Source: Chitinophagales bacterium
Lineage (GTDB): Bacteria; Bacteroidota; Bacteroidia; Chitinophagales; Chitinophagaceae
DNA: 64,000 bases
Direction of reading: 5' to 3'
Assembly (NCBI GenBank): GCA_017303415.1
Contig: JAFLBJ010000001.1
Location: forward strand, 1,178,001 to 1,242,000
Shown: positions 45,231 through 53,760 of the stretch, piece by piece
Position numbering within the stretch: the stretch's first letter is position 1
Layout: the number at the start of each line of letters is the position of its first letter
Translations under genes and position numbers: made by a program
The notes under the pieces: generated by a model
Database searches by the model: none
Seen by the model: the letters and a program-made list of their open reading frames with translations, nothing else
What the model was told of the DNA's origin: nothing

Positions 45231-46259
45231 ATGCCAAATCCAAACCTCCAAGCTGATAGCGACAATCTGAGTGCCGCGGACAAGGAATTTGAGAATAATA
45301 TCCGTCCGGCGCAGATCGCTGATTTTTCCGGGCAGGAGCAGGCTATTGATAACCTTCGGATATTTATCAAGGCTGCCAAGCTTAGGGGAGAAGCCCTCGA
45401 TCATATTCTTTTTCATGGCCCTCCCGGATTGGGCAAGACCACCCTTTCCCGAATCGTGGCGAATGAATTAGGGGTGAATATCAAGGAAACCTCCGGGCCG
45501 GTTATTGAAAAACCCGGTGACCTTGCAGGTTTGTTAACCAGTCTTGAACCTCAGGATGTGCTCTTTATTGATGAAATTCATCGGTTGAGCACGGTGGTGG
45601 AAGAATACCTCTATTCAGCCATGGAGGATTATCGGATCGATATCATGATCGAATCGGGGCCCAATGCACGGAGTATACAGATCAACCTCCATCCCTTTAC
45701 CCTGATCGGTGCCACCACAAGGAGCGGATTACTCACGGCACCCTTACTTTCCCGGTTTGCCATTAAATCCAGGCTCGAGTATTATAATGCGGAAACCCTG
45801 CAACGGATTGTCAAACGCTCTGCAGGTATTTTGGATGTTGGGATCACTTCCGATGCCTGTGGAGAGATCTCCCGGCGGAGCAGAGGTACGCCCCGTATTG
45901 CCAATGGACTCTTGCGTCGTGTACGCGATTTTGCCCAGGTATTGAATGAAGGAAAGATCGACCTGGCCATTACCCAGCATGCGCTGCGGGCGTTGAATGT
46001 GGATGAGCATGGACTGGATGATATGGATAACCGCATTCTGCGCACCATCATTGATAAATTCAAAGGAGGGCCGGTGGGGATCACTACCATTGCTACGGCG
46101 GTGGGGGAAGAATCAGGCACTCTTGAAGAAGTGTACGAGCCATTCCTGATCCAGGAGGGATTTTTACAACGCACACCCCGCGGGCGGGAGGCAACAGCAA
46201 AAGCCTATGAGCATTTGGGGAAGAAGAAAAGGGGAGGGGGGACACTCTTTGAGGAATAG
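45231..46259 (+). CDS. ruvB: Holliday junction branch migration helicase RuvB
   Basis: A 342-residue AAA+ motor that drives branch migration with RuvA. It has Walker [20 protein letters not shown] (about 60-78), Walker [25 protein letters not shown], sensor 1 region [19 protein letters not shown] with the arginine finger, and a C-terminal winged helix ([34 protein letters not shown]). Length is standard. A perfect 25-bp hairpin follows and separates it from a convergent response regulator gene. ruvA is not in the window. Confidence 0.97.
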   Translation: MPNPNLQADSDNLSAADKEFENNIRPAQIADFSGQEQAIDNLRIFIKAAKLRGEALDHILFHGPPGLGKTTLSRIVANELGVNIKETSGPVIEKPGDLAGLLTSLEPQDVLFIDEIHRLSTVVEEYLYSAMEDYRIDIMIESGPNARSIQINLHPFTLIGATTRSGLLTAPLLSRFAIKSRLEYYNAETLQRIVKRSAGILDVGITSDACGEISRRSRGTPRIANGLLRRVRDFAQVLNEGKIDLAITQHALRALNVDEHGLDDMDNRILRTIIDKFKGGPVGITTIATAVGEESGTLEEVYEPFLIQEGFLQRTPRGREATAKAYEHLGKKKRGGGTLFEE

Positions 46260-46275
46260 AAAACACAAATTGTTT

Positions 46276-46333
46276 CGAATAAGCACGAATGCCACGAATT
46301 TTTTGATCAATTCGTGGCATTCGTGCTTATTCG
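46276..46333. terminator. Perfect 25-bp hairpin between ruvB and the response regulator
   Basis: Arms 46276-46300 and 46309-46333 are perfect reverse complements with an eight-base loop. Each arm has internal near-repeats (ACGAAT). The arm extends toward further ATTCGT units downstream. It lies between convergent stops, so it would terminate transcription from both sides. Confidence 0.8.
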
Positions 46334-46351
46334 TACTAATTCGTGCAATCT

Positions 46352-47053
46352 CTATGATTCATGGACAACCAGCCTGAAGCCATTTCCATGGATATTCACG
46401 ATCTCCAACTTTGGATCGTTTCGCAGGTATTTGCGAAGTTTCGCAATGTACACATCCATGCTTCGGCCATTGAAGTAGGTATCCGAACCCCAGATCTTTT
46501 TAAGGGCCTGGTCACGGGGTAAAAGGTCATTGATATGATCGGCCAGCATTTTGAGCAGTTCATTCTCCTTGGGAGAGAGCGTCTGTGTGATACCATCATG
46601 CGACAATTCGCGCAGTTTGGGGTTGAAATGGTAGGTGGACAGGTCGTACTCTTTATTCTCGTTCTCTTTATTTACCTCCTCATTGCGTTTGAGGATGGCT
46701 TTGATCTTGAGTAAAAGCACTTCGCTGTCAAAAGGCTTGGTGATATAGTCATCGGCACCCAGTTTATATCCCTGGATGATGTCTTCTTTCATGGTTTTAG
46801 CACTCAGGAAGAACAGGGGGATATCAGGATCTACATCCCGGATTTCCTCTGCCAGGGTAAAGCCGTCCATATTAGGCATCATTACGTCGAGCAGACAGAG
46901 ATCAAATTTCTCGCGCTGAAAAGCGGCCAGTCCAAGACGGCCATCACGTTCCAGGGTTACGTCATAATCATTCAATTCCAGGTAGTTTTTCAATACGCTG
47001 CCTAAGTTCGGATCGTCTTCGCATAACAGGATGCGGGGTTTTTTTCCTTCCAT
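46352..47053 (-). CDS. OmpR-family response regulator
   Basis: A 233-residue two-component regulator with an N-terminal receiver domain and a C-terminal winged helix. The receiver shows the acidic pocket ILLCEDDPNLG, the phospho-acceptor aspartate in DLCLLDVMMPNMDG, and the lysine in YITKPFDSEVLL. The OmpR-type DNA-binding domain is in the last 100 residues (LSPKENELLKMLADH, SMDVYIAKLRKYLRNDPKLEIVNIHGNGFRLV). It resembles Bacteroidota RprY, but no histidine kinase gene lies nearby. Its promoter region contains the palindrome CCCCCATGGGGG at 47106-47117. Confidence 0.9.
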   Translation of the reverse strand: MEGKKPRILLCEDDPNLGSVLKNYLELNDYDVTLERDGRLGLAAFQREKFDLCLLDVMMPNMDGFTLAEEIRDVDPDIPLFFLSAKTMKEDIIQGYKLGADDYITKPFDSEVLLLKIKAILKRNEEVNKENENKEYDLSTYHFNPKLRELSHDGITQTLSPKENELLKMLADHINDLLPRDQALKKIWGSDTYFNGRSMDVYIAKLRKYLRNDPKLEIVNIHGNGFRLVVHES

Positions 47054-47144
47054 TGTGCTTGTTTTTTATCGGTTGTACAAATAAAAATAAATCATTTGCC
47101 ATTATCCCCCATGGGGGTCTAATTTTTTGTTAAGAACTAATTTG

Positions 47145-47360
47145 AGGCGAGAGACGTCAGTCGTGAGGCGTGAGGCGTGAGACGTGAGGCGTGAGGCGTC
47201 AGTCGTGAGGCGTCAGGCGTGAGACCGGAAACCGCAAATAGGTGTTAGATCACCGAAATTCGAACATTACACCTCACGTCTCACGTCTCACGCCTCACGT
47301 CTCACGTCTCACGCCTCACGTCTCACGTCTCACGTCTCACGCCTCACGTCTCACGACTGA
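47145..47360. repeat. GTGAGAC-family inverted repeat, locus 4 (largest)
   Basis: The left arm (47145-47228) contains about twelve units (GTGAGGC, GTGAGAC, GTCAGTC variants), and the right arm (47270-47360) about thirteen CTCACGT/CTCACGC units. The loop is about 40 bases. The right arm is followed within ten bases by a TATCTTTC -7-like element for the HerA-like gene. Confidence 0.9.
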
Positions 47361-47395
47361 CAAGAATTTCCTATCTTTCTCGGCAAACTACACAC

Positions 47396-48946
47396 ATGGC
47401 TGACCAAAGCAAATTTCTGGAAGCAGTACAGTCTGGATATACCTTCAAAGGGGAGTCTGTAGTCCTGGGAACCGGGATACTTGGAGGGGAGGCGATTCCG
47501 GGAGCGACCGTCAAACTGGCCCTAAAGACCCTCAACAGGCATGGATTGATCGCCGGGGCTACTGGTACGGGTAAAACAAAGACCCTGCAGGTGATAACCG
47601 AAACACTGAGCGATGCCAGTATTCCCGTGGTTTTAATGGATATCAAAGGTGACCTGAGTGGGATTGCCGCTCCTGGTACTGTAAATGAAAAGATCACCGA
47701 ACGTAGTCAGAAGATCGGGATTGAATACAAACCCACCGGTTTTCCGGTTGACCTTTTTACCCTCAGTAATGAGAAGGGAGTAAGACTTCGCGCTACCGTA
47801 AGTGAATTTGGCCCGGTGCTGCTTTCCAAGATATTGGGGTTGAATGATACCCAGGGAGGATTGGTGGCCATGATCTTCAAGTATTGCGATGATGCCCAAC
47901 TGCCTTTGCTTGACCTGAAAGATTTTATCAAGGTGCTTCAATTTGTCAGCGATGAAGGCAAAGCGGAATTGGAGAAAACCTATGGAAAGATCTCCACTAC
48001 TTCTACCGGAACCATACTCCGAAAAGTGATCGAATTGCAACAGCAGGGGGCGGATCTGTTTTTTGGTGAACGGAGTTTTGATGTGGAAGACCTGATGCGC
48101 ATCAGCGACGATGGCCGGGGAATGGTATCGATCATACGGGTAACAGACCTTCAGGATCGTCCCAAACTCTTTTCCACCTTTATGCTTCAGCTTCTGGCGG
48201 AACTCTATGCCAATAGTCCGGAAGAAGGTGACCTGGAAAAACCCAAACTGGTACTCTTTATTGATGAAGCCCACTTGATTTTTCAGGAAGCAAGCGAGGT
48301 ATTGTTGCAACAGATCGAAACCGTGATCAAGCTGATCCGGTCAAAAGGGATCGGTATATTTTTCTGTACACAGAATCCCATGGATGTACCTCCGGCCGTA
48401 TTGGCGCAGTTGGGATTGAAAGTACAACATGCACTGCGGGCCTTTACTGCAGCCGATCGCAAAGCCATCAAACAAACGGCAGAGAATTACCCATTATCAG
48501 ATTTCTACAAAACCGAAGAAGCCCTGACCCAACTCGGGATCGGTGAGGCGCTTATTACCTCCCTGAACGAAAAAGGTATACCTACCCCACTTGTGCATAC
48601 CTTACTTTGCGCTCCCCGAAGCCGAATGGATATTCTTTCCGATCTGGAGATCGACAATATTGTTGGCAAATCAAAACTGGCAGCTAAGTACAATACCCCC
48701 GTTGACAGCCAGAGTGCCTATGAGATTCTCACCGAGAAATTAAAAGCGGCCGAAGAAAGGACCAAGGAACTCGAAGCCGATGAACAACGCGAAAAAGAAG
48801 AGAAAAGGCCCGGCCGCACACGCCAGGAAAAAGGCTTTTTTGATGACCCGGTGGTAAAAAGCATGGCGCGTACCGCAGGCAATACCATAGTACGGTCATT
48901 GTTAGGTGCTTTGGGGATTGGAGGGAGGAGGAAGAAGCTGTTTTAA
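47396..48946 (+). CDS. HerA-like ATPase (DUF853 family)
   Basis: A 516-residue FtsK/HerA-type ATPase. Walker A is LIAGATGTGKTKTLQVI (about 51-67), Walker B is LVLFIDEAHLIF, and the domain continues with IFFCTQNPMDVPPAVLAQLG. These match the DUF853/YjgR family of HerA-superfamily helicase-like proteins. The C-terminal quarter is a charged coiled coil and basic tail (RTRQEKG, GIGGRRKKLF). DNA translocation is likely but the cellular role is not known. The N-terminal region FLEAVQSGYTFKGESVVLGTG is family-typical. It is flanked on both sides by GTGAGAC repeats. Confidence 0.88.
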   Translation: MADQSKFLEAVQSGYTFKGESVVLGTGILGGEAIPGATVKLALKTLNRHGLIAGATGTGKTKTLQVITETLSDASIPVVLMDIKGDLSGIAAPGTVNEKITERSQKIGIEYKPTGFPVDLFTLSNEKGVRLRATVSEFGPVLLSKILGLNDTQGGLVAMIFKYCDDAQLPLLDLKDFIKVLQFVSDEGKAELEKTYGKISTTSTGTILRKVIELQQQGADLFFGERSFDVEDLMRISDDGRGMVSIIRVTDLQDRPKLFSTFMLQLLAELYANSPEEGDLEKPKLVLFIDEAHLIFQEASEVLLQQIETVIKLIRSKGIGIFFCTQNPMDVPPAVLAQLGLKVQHALRAFTAADRKAIKQTAENYPLSDFYKTEEALTQLGIGEALITSLNEKGIPTPLVHTLLCAPRSRMDILSDLEIDNIVGKSKLAAKYNTPVDSQSAYEILTEKLKAAEERTKELEADEQREKEEKRPGRTRQEKGFFDDPVVKSMARTAGNTIVRSLLGALGIGGRRKKLF

Positions 48947-48952
48947 GTTGTT

Positions 48953-49036
48953 GTGAGGGGTGAGGGGTGAGGGGTGAGGCGTGAGGGGTGAGACGTGAGG
49001 CGTGAGACGTGAGGGGTGAGACGTGAAAGGTGAAAC
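48953..49036 (+). repeat. GTGAGAC-family array, single arm (locus 5, left)
   Basis: Twelve contiguous 7-bp units (GTGAGGG, GTGAGGC, GTGAGAC, ending GTGAAAC) fill 84 bases. Unlike the other loci there is no complementary arm on its own side. Matching reverse-complement units in excess lie at 51400-51449, beyond the next two genes. Confidence 0.9.
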
Positions 49037-49058
49037 CTGGGAGGTTTGCGAGGTTTCC

Positions 49059-49066
49059 TAATTTTG
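49059..49066 (+). promoter_or_regulatory. -7 element TAATTTTG for the four-helix-bundle/recQ operon
   Basis: A TAnnTTTG match 23 bases after the repeat arm and 15 before the ATG at 49082. This supports that start over the upstream in-frame codon at 49046, which would precede the transcript start. Confidence 0.55.
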
Positions 49067-49081
49067 GGGAAATCTTACCCT

Positions 49082-49432
49082 ATGTTCCTAAATCTGGCCC
49101 ATACTAAATTGGATGTTTTTCATTGTTCTAAGGAATTGGTAAAACTGTGTTATGAACAAACCAAACAATTTCCAATGGAGGAAAAATATTGTTTGGCACA
49201 GCAAATTCGCAGAGCGGCAATATCAGTACATTTGAATATAGCAGAAGGATGTTCAAGGAAATCAGTCGCTGAAAGAAGGCGTTTTTTTGAGATCGCAAGA
49301 GGATCAATTGTGGAGGTTGATGCTGCTTTGGGTATTGCAGTCGCCCTCTCCTATATTTCCAAGGAGGAACTCCAACACACAGGCGATCACTTGGCGCGAT
49401 CCTTTAACATGATTTCAAAAATGATGACGTGA
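49082..49432 (+). CDS. S23/Avd-like four-helix-bundle protein
   Basis: A 116-residue all-helical protein of the family first seen as ORFs in 23S rRNA intervening sequences (TIGR02436 type) and structurally related to the diversity-generating-retroelement accessory protein Avd. Diagnostic features are HTKLDVFHCSKELVKLCYEQTKQFP, the QIRRAAISVHLNIAEGCSRKSVAERRRFFEIARGSIVEVDAAL core and a final helix. It is not inside an rRNA gene. The start ATG at 49082 gives the family N-terminus. The next gene (recQ) starts one base after its stop. It is A+T-richer than neighbouring housekeeping genes. Function unknown; family members bind nucleic acid. Confidence 0.87.
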   Translation: MFLNLAHTKLDVFHCSKELVKLCYEQTKQFPMEEKYCLAQQIRRAAISVHLNIAEGCSRKSVAERRRFFEIARGSIVEVDAALGIAVALSYISKEELQHTGDHLARSFNMISKMMT

Positions 49433-49433
49433 A

Positions 49434-51395
49434 ATGAGCACCTCAACATCGCCGCAAGGCTCCTCTTCAGATACCCACAATTCATCCCAAGCCCTGCATT
49501 CAATACTAAAGAAATATTGGGGATATGATACATTTCGGCCGATGCAGGAGGATATTATTCATTCTGTATTGGCTGGAAAGGACACCTTGGCACTCTTGCC
49601 AACTGGCGGGGGAAAGTCATTATGTTATCAGGTTCCTGCAATGAGAAAGGATGGTATATGTCTTGTCATTTCTCCCCTTATCGCTTTAATGAAGGATCAG
49701 GTTGAAAATCTTCGAAAAAAGGGTATAACTGCCTATGCCATATATTCAGGCATGAGCCGCAAAGAAACTGAGCTAGTATTTAAAACTGTTGGAAATAGTA
49801 ATTGCAAGTTCCTATATGTCTCTCCGGAAAGGTTAGAAACCCGCCTTTTCAAAGAGTATCTTCCCTCCTTTTCCATTTCACTCCTGGCTGTAGATGAAGC
49901 TCATTGCATTTCCCAATGGGGATATGATTTCAGGCCTCCTTATTTGCGTATAACGAATTTGAGGGAGGAATTACCAGGTGTACCTGTATTAGCGTTGACT
50001 GCTTCTGCCACTACGGAAGTTCAGGAAGATATATGCCAATATCTTGGCTTTAAGGAGCGTGTGATTTTTCGGCAGTCATTTGAAAGGCCAAATCTTTCCT
50101 ACAGCGTTTTTTCAGTGGAAGCATTTATGCCCCGTTTGAAAGAAATTGTTGAAAAAGTGCCGGGTACGGGTATAGTCTATTGCAAAAGTCGAAAGGCAAC
50201 ACAGGACATAAGTGCGCAGCTGAAATTATGGGGACTAAATGCAGATTATTACCATGCTGGTCTTTCTGGAGCAGAAAGGGCGCGCAAACAGGAAGCCTGG
50301 ATTCGGAACGATATTCGAATTATGGCATGTACAAATGCATTCGGAATGGGAATCGATAAGCCTGATGTGCGCATAGTTGTTCATACCGATGTTCCAGACT
50401 GTCTTGAGAACTACTATCAGGAAGCCGGAAGAGCCGGGCGGGATGGTAAGAAATCCTATGCTGTACTTCTTTACAATGACCGTCTTCTTCAGAACCTGGA
50501 GGAACAGGCGGAACAGCGATTTCCTTCTCCGGATGAGATCAAAAGGGTATATGAAGCAATCGGGAATTATTACCAGATACCATCCGGGGCAGGTGAAGGG
50601 GAAACGTTTGAAATAGAGATACAAGACGTCATTAAAAAATTTGAACTCCCTGTAAGAAAAGTGCTTCCCGCCCTTAGCGTATTGGAACAGGATAAGTGGC
50701 TATCCTTTAATGAACAAGTATTCAAATCATCAACTGTTCAATTTACTTGTGATAAAAATGCATTGTATGCTTTTGAAGAAGATCATCCGGAACTCGAGCC
50801 ATTAATTAAAGCTTTGTTGAGAAGTTATGAGGGGATTTTTGGTTACCCCGTTAGTATATCTGAATATCTGCTTGTTAAACTGTTAATGCAAGATCATTCC
50901 CGGATTGTAAAGGATCTTAGTACTCTAAATCGGTATGGTTTAATTTCATATTCCCCCCAAACAGATAAACCTCAAATTCAATTTTTGCGAAACCGCGTAA
51001 AGGTGGAGCTTCTGCAAATCGATATGATAAGATATAGAAAACAGGAAGATCGATTTCGTAGGCGTCTTGCTGAAATGAAGCGGTTTGTTGCTTCTTCTGA
51101 TTGCAGGAGCCGGTTTATTGGAGAATATTTCGGGGACACAAATATGAATGATTGTAGTATTTGTGATAACTGCTTAAAGAAAAAAGTTAAGTCGGTTTCT
51201 GCCTCTGATATTCAGAATTTTTTTGACCGTTTGATATTGTTATTGGCCAATGGCGGGATTGAAGCCAAAGACTTGCGGAATAAGTTCAGCGATCTTAGAA
51301 ATGAACGTTATTGGGAGATCATGAAATTCTTACAAGCAGAAGGCCAGGTTGTGATAGACGGGAATGGAAGAGTTTCATTGAGACGTGAAACGTGA
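49434..51395 (+). CDS. recQ: RecQ family ATP-dependent DNA helicase (no HRDC)
   Basis: A 653-residue superfamily 2 helicase. Motif I ALLPTGGGKSLCYQVPA, motif II AVDEAHCISQWGYDFRPPY, motif V/VI DKPDVRIVVHTDVPDCLENYYQEAGRAGRDG, and a zinc-binding region with clustered cysteines (DCRSRF, CSICDNCLKKK) are complete. An RQC-like winged helix follows; the usual HRDC domain is absent. The gene is visibly more A+T-rich than its neighbours. The last codons (RRET) and stop are encoded by the repeat at 51380. Translation is coupled to the four-helix-bundle gene (one-base spacing). RecQ unwinds forked, hairpin and G-quadruplex DNA. Confidence 0.93.
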   Translation: MSTSTSPQGSSSDTHNSSQALHSILKKYWGYDTFRPMQEDIIHSVLAGKDTLALLPTGGGKSLCYQVPAMRKDGICLVISPLIALMKDQVENLRKKGITAYAIYSGMSRKETELVFKTVGNSNCKFLYVSPERLETRLFKEYLPSFSISLLAVDEAHCISQWGYDFRPPYLRITNLREELPGVPVLALTASATTEVQEDICQYLGFKERVIFRQSFERPNLSYSVFSVEAFMPRLKEIVEKVPGTGIVYCKSRKATQDISAQLKLWGLNADYYHAGLSGAERARKQEAWIRNDIRIMACTNAFGMGIDKPDVRIVVHTDVPDCLENYYQEAGRAGRDGKKSYAVLLYNDRLLQNLEEQAEQRFPSPDEIKRVYEAIGNYYQIPSGAGEGETFEIEIQDVIKKFELPVRKVLPALSVLEQDKWLSFNEQVFKSSTVQFTCDKNALYAFEEDHPELEPLIKALLRSYEGIFGYPVSISEYLLVKLLMQDHSRIVKDLSTLNRYGLISYSPQTDKPQIQFLRNRVKVELLQIDMIRYRKQEDRFRRRLAEMKRFVASSDCRSRFIGEYFGDTNMNDCSICDNCLKKKVKSVSASDIQNFFDRLILLLANGGIEAKDLRNKFSDLRNERYWEIMKFLQAEGQVVIDGNGRVSLRRET

Positions 51396-51449
51396 GGCGA
51401 CTCACGACTCACGACTCACGTCTCACATCTCACATCTCACGCCTCACAC
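51380..51449. repeat. GTGAGAC-family repeat, locus 5 (right)
   Basis: Two or three forward units (GAGACGTGAAACGTGAGG, 51380-51398) are followed by about seven reverse-complement units (ACTCACG, GTCTCAC, ATCTCAC) to 51449. The complement units exceed the forward ones and could pair with the solitary arm at 48953. The recQ stop (51393-51395) and the P-type ATPase stop (51444-51446, minus strand) both lie within it. Confidence 0.87.
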
Positions 51450-53555
51450 CACCTTCTTCACAAACAACCGCCCCGAATTAATCGCTAATACGACATCACT
51501 CAAGCCCATTACGAGGGCACCAAAGGTAGGCGTAAGAAATCCGAGTGCGGCAACAGGTATCGCGACAATATTATAGGCAAAGGCCCAGAAAAGATTTTCT
51601 TTAATGGTGATATAGGTGTGTTTACCCAAACCCAGGGCCATCGGTAAATTGCGCAGGCCTTTATTCATGAGTACGACATGCGCACTTTCTACGGCTATTT
51701 GCGAAGCTTCACTCAGCGATACACCGATGGTTGCTTTGGCCAGCGCAGGCGCATCATTGATACCATCCCCAACCATCGCTGTAGGGATCGCTGCGTTCAG
51801 TTCCTCGATCTTATCCAGTTTCTGCTGGGGCGTCTGCTCGGCGATCACGGTTTTGATGCCAAGTTGTTTGGCCAGCGCTTCACATTTCTCTTTTTTATCT
51901 CCGCTTAAAAGGATCGTAGGAATATTCCTGCGTTCAAAAAATTGTATTACTTCCTTGGCTTCCGGTCTCACTTCATCTTCCACATCAACCCAACCAATCA
52001 ATTCATTGTCGCGGGTGATGAATACATTGTGTTCACCGGGTTCCTGACCGGCTGGCAGCACTTTATAAGAGCCCGCCCAATAAACTTTTCCCTCTTTGTC
52101 TGTGGCCTTCATTCCATACCCTTTTACCTCCTCGATCTTTGCCCAATTGATCGGGGCAGCAGATTTCCAACTTTCAGTAATGGATTTGGCAATGGGGTGG
52201 TTGGAGAATTTCTCAAGGGAGTAAACCAGCTTTTGAAATTCTTTTTCCTCCATAGTCGAATGAAACCCGGAAATTTTGAATTTACCGGTGGTTAAGGTGC
52301 CTGTTTTATCAAAGACCACTTGTTTGATCTCGCGAAAGGTTTCAAGACTCGTGGCATTGCGAAAAAGGATACCGTTCTTAGCCGCACGACCCATCCCTAC
52401 GGCAATGGCAGCAGGCGTGGCAAGCCCCATGGCACAAGGACAGGCGATCACCATCACGGCGATACTCCGCATTAAGGCCGGCGTAAATTCCTGTAGGATG
52501 ATCCAGTTAACAACCAAGGTGGCCAACGCGATCACCAGTACCGTGGGAATAAATATGGCACTGATCTTATCGGCCAGTTTTTGCACGGGTGGTTTCTCTC
52601 CCTGCGCTTTTCTGACCATATTGATAATACCCGATAGCACGGTGTCCTGCCCAATAGCGGTAACCTGTGCCTTTACAGTGCCATCTGTCAAATAGCTTCC
52701 ACCGATCAGGGTGTCTTTTTTGATTTTATGTACCGGGATACTTTCTCCGGTGATGATTGCTTCATTGGCATGGGCTTCTCCACTCAGAATCTTGCAGTCA
52801 ATGGGTACCTGTTCCCCATTTTTTATCAGGATCAGATCGCCTACACGCAAAGCGGTATTTTCCACCGGGAAGATCTGTTCCTGATGCTGGTCATCAAAGG
52901 CGATCATATTCGCCATCACTTTTTGTGATTTGGCCAGTTTGTTCAATTCTCGTTGCGTGGAAGCAATCGAAGCATCCTCCATGTAATTACCAAGAAATAC
53001 CAGGGTGATTATGGTAGCAGCCGTTTCATAGAACATATACTGCTCAGCCTGGCCGGTCAATGTGCCATATAAACTGTAAATAAAAGCCGCACTGGCCCCC
53101 ATCGTGATCAGTACATTCATATTGGGCATACCATTGCGAAGACTCTTATACGCGCTTCTGCCAAAAAAACTCATCCCCACGATATAAACAGGAAGGCTCA
53201 GGGAGAGTTGTACCCATGGATTCACGAGCCAATGAATATGGAGCCCCGGAATCATGTGGAGCATCAATATGGCCGTAAAGGGCAGGCAAAACCAAAACCG
53301 TTGTAAGTGGGTAGAAAGAAAAGGCTTCTTTTTTGATTCAGTGACGGGTTCCAATCTGTCTGCTACAGAATAACCCAAATCCGTGATGCCATTGGAGATC
53401 TTCTCACGCGAATAACCTTCCGCCGCTTCAAAGATCACATCACCCGTGGCAAAATTGACCTTTACATTCTTCATGCCCTGCTTTTCCAGATACTTGTGAA
53501 TGTTGATCGCACAGGTATTGCAATCCATTCCTTCTACTTTCCACTCCTGTACCAT
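51444..53555 (-). CDS. Copper-translocating-type P1B ATPase
   Basis: A 703-residue heavy-metal transporting P-type ATPase. One N-terminal HMA domain has the metal motif GMDCNTCA (residues 9-16). Transmembrane helices include the CPC metal gate (ACPCAMGLATPAA). The catalytic motifs VFDKTGTLTTGKF (phosphorylated Asp), SNHPIAKSI (the HP locus), SGDKKEKCEAL and VGDGINDAPALAKATIG are all present. CPC and the residues around the last helices indicate Cu(I) efflux type (CopA), with Ag(I) also possible. No chaperone or regulator gene is beside it. It is convergent with recQ. Confidence 0.93.
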   Translation of the reverse strand: MVQEWKVEGMDCNTCAINIHKYLEKQGMKNVKVNFATGDVIFEAAEGYSREKISNGITDLGYSVADRLEPVTESKKKPFLSTHLQRFWFCLPFTAILMLHMIPGLHIHWLVNPWVQLSLSLPVYIVGMSFFGRSAYKSLRNGMPNMNVLITMGASAAFIYSLYGTLTGQAEQYMFYETAATIITLVFLGNYMEDASIASTQRELNKLAKSQKVMANMIAFDDQHQEQIFPVENTALRVGDLILIKNGEQVPIDCKILSGEAHANEAIITGESIPVHKIKKDTLIGGSYLTDGTVKAQVTAIGQDTVLSGIINMVRKAQGEKPPVQKLADKISAIFIPTVLVIALATLVVNWIILQEFTPALMRSIAVMVIACPCAMGLATPAAIAVGMGRAAKNGILFRNATSLETFREIKQVVFDKTGTLTTGKFKISGFHSTMEEKEFQKLVYSLEKFSNHPIAKSITESWKSAAPINWAKIEEVKGYGMKATDKEGKVYWAGSYKVLPAGQEPGEHNVFITRDNELIGWVDVEDEVRPEAKEVIQFFERRNIPTILLSGDKKEKCEALAKQLGIKTVIAEQTPQQKLDKIEELNAAIPTAMVGDGINDAPALAKATIGVSLSEASQIAVESAHVVLMNKGLRNLPMALGLGKHTYITIKENLFWAFAYNIVAIPVAALGFLTPTFGALVMGLSDVVLAINSGRLFVKKVV

Positions 53556-53567
53556 GATTTATATGAT

Positions 53568-53650
53568 TTTAGGATTAACGGATTGGATTAACGGGATTGA
53601 TAAAGACGGTTTTAGAAATCCTGATAATCCTGAAATCCTTTATATCCTGG
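53568..53650. repeat. AGGATT-family inverted repeat
   Basis: The left arm (53568-53600) has units AGGATTAACGGATTGGATT, and the right arm (53616-53650) has AATCCTGATAATCCTG and AATCCTTTATATCCTGG. The loop is about 15 bases. It occupies most of the divergent spacer between the copper ATPase and tsaE. Confidence 0.72.
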
Positions 53651-53760
53651 TAATTGTTGCATTTTCTGTTGCAAATTTAAGCTATTTCCACCCGTTTGCC
53701 AATTCATGGTAACCCTATCTTCTACACAAGGTTGCAATTACAAAAATATATTTTTGCAAA

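Noticed and set aside
47106-47117. CCCCCATGGGGG palindrome as an operator of the response regulator
   Set aside because: It is a single 12-base palindrome with no second copy; too little evidence to annotate as a site.
49082-49432. Four-helix-bundle gene as a 23S rRNA intervening sequence
   Set aside because: No rRNA sequence flanks it; it is free-standing and coupled to recQ.
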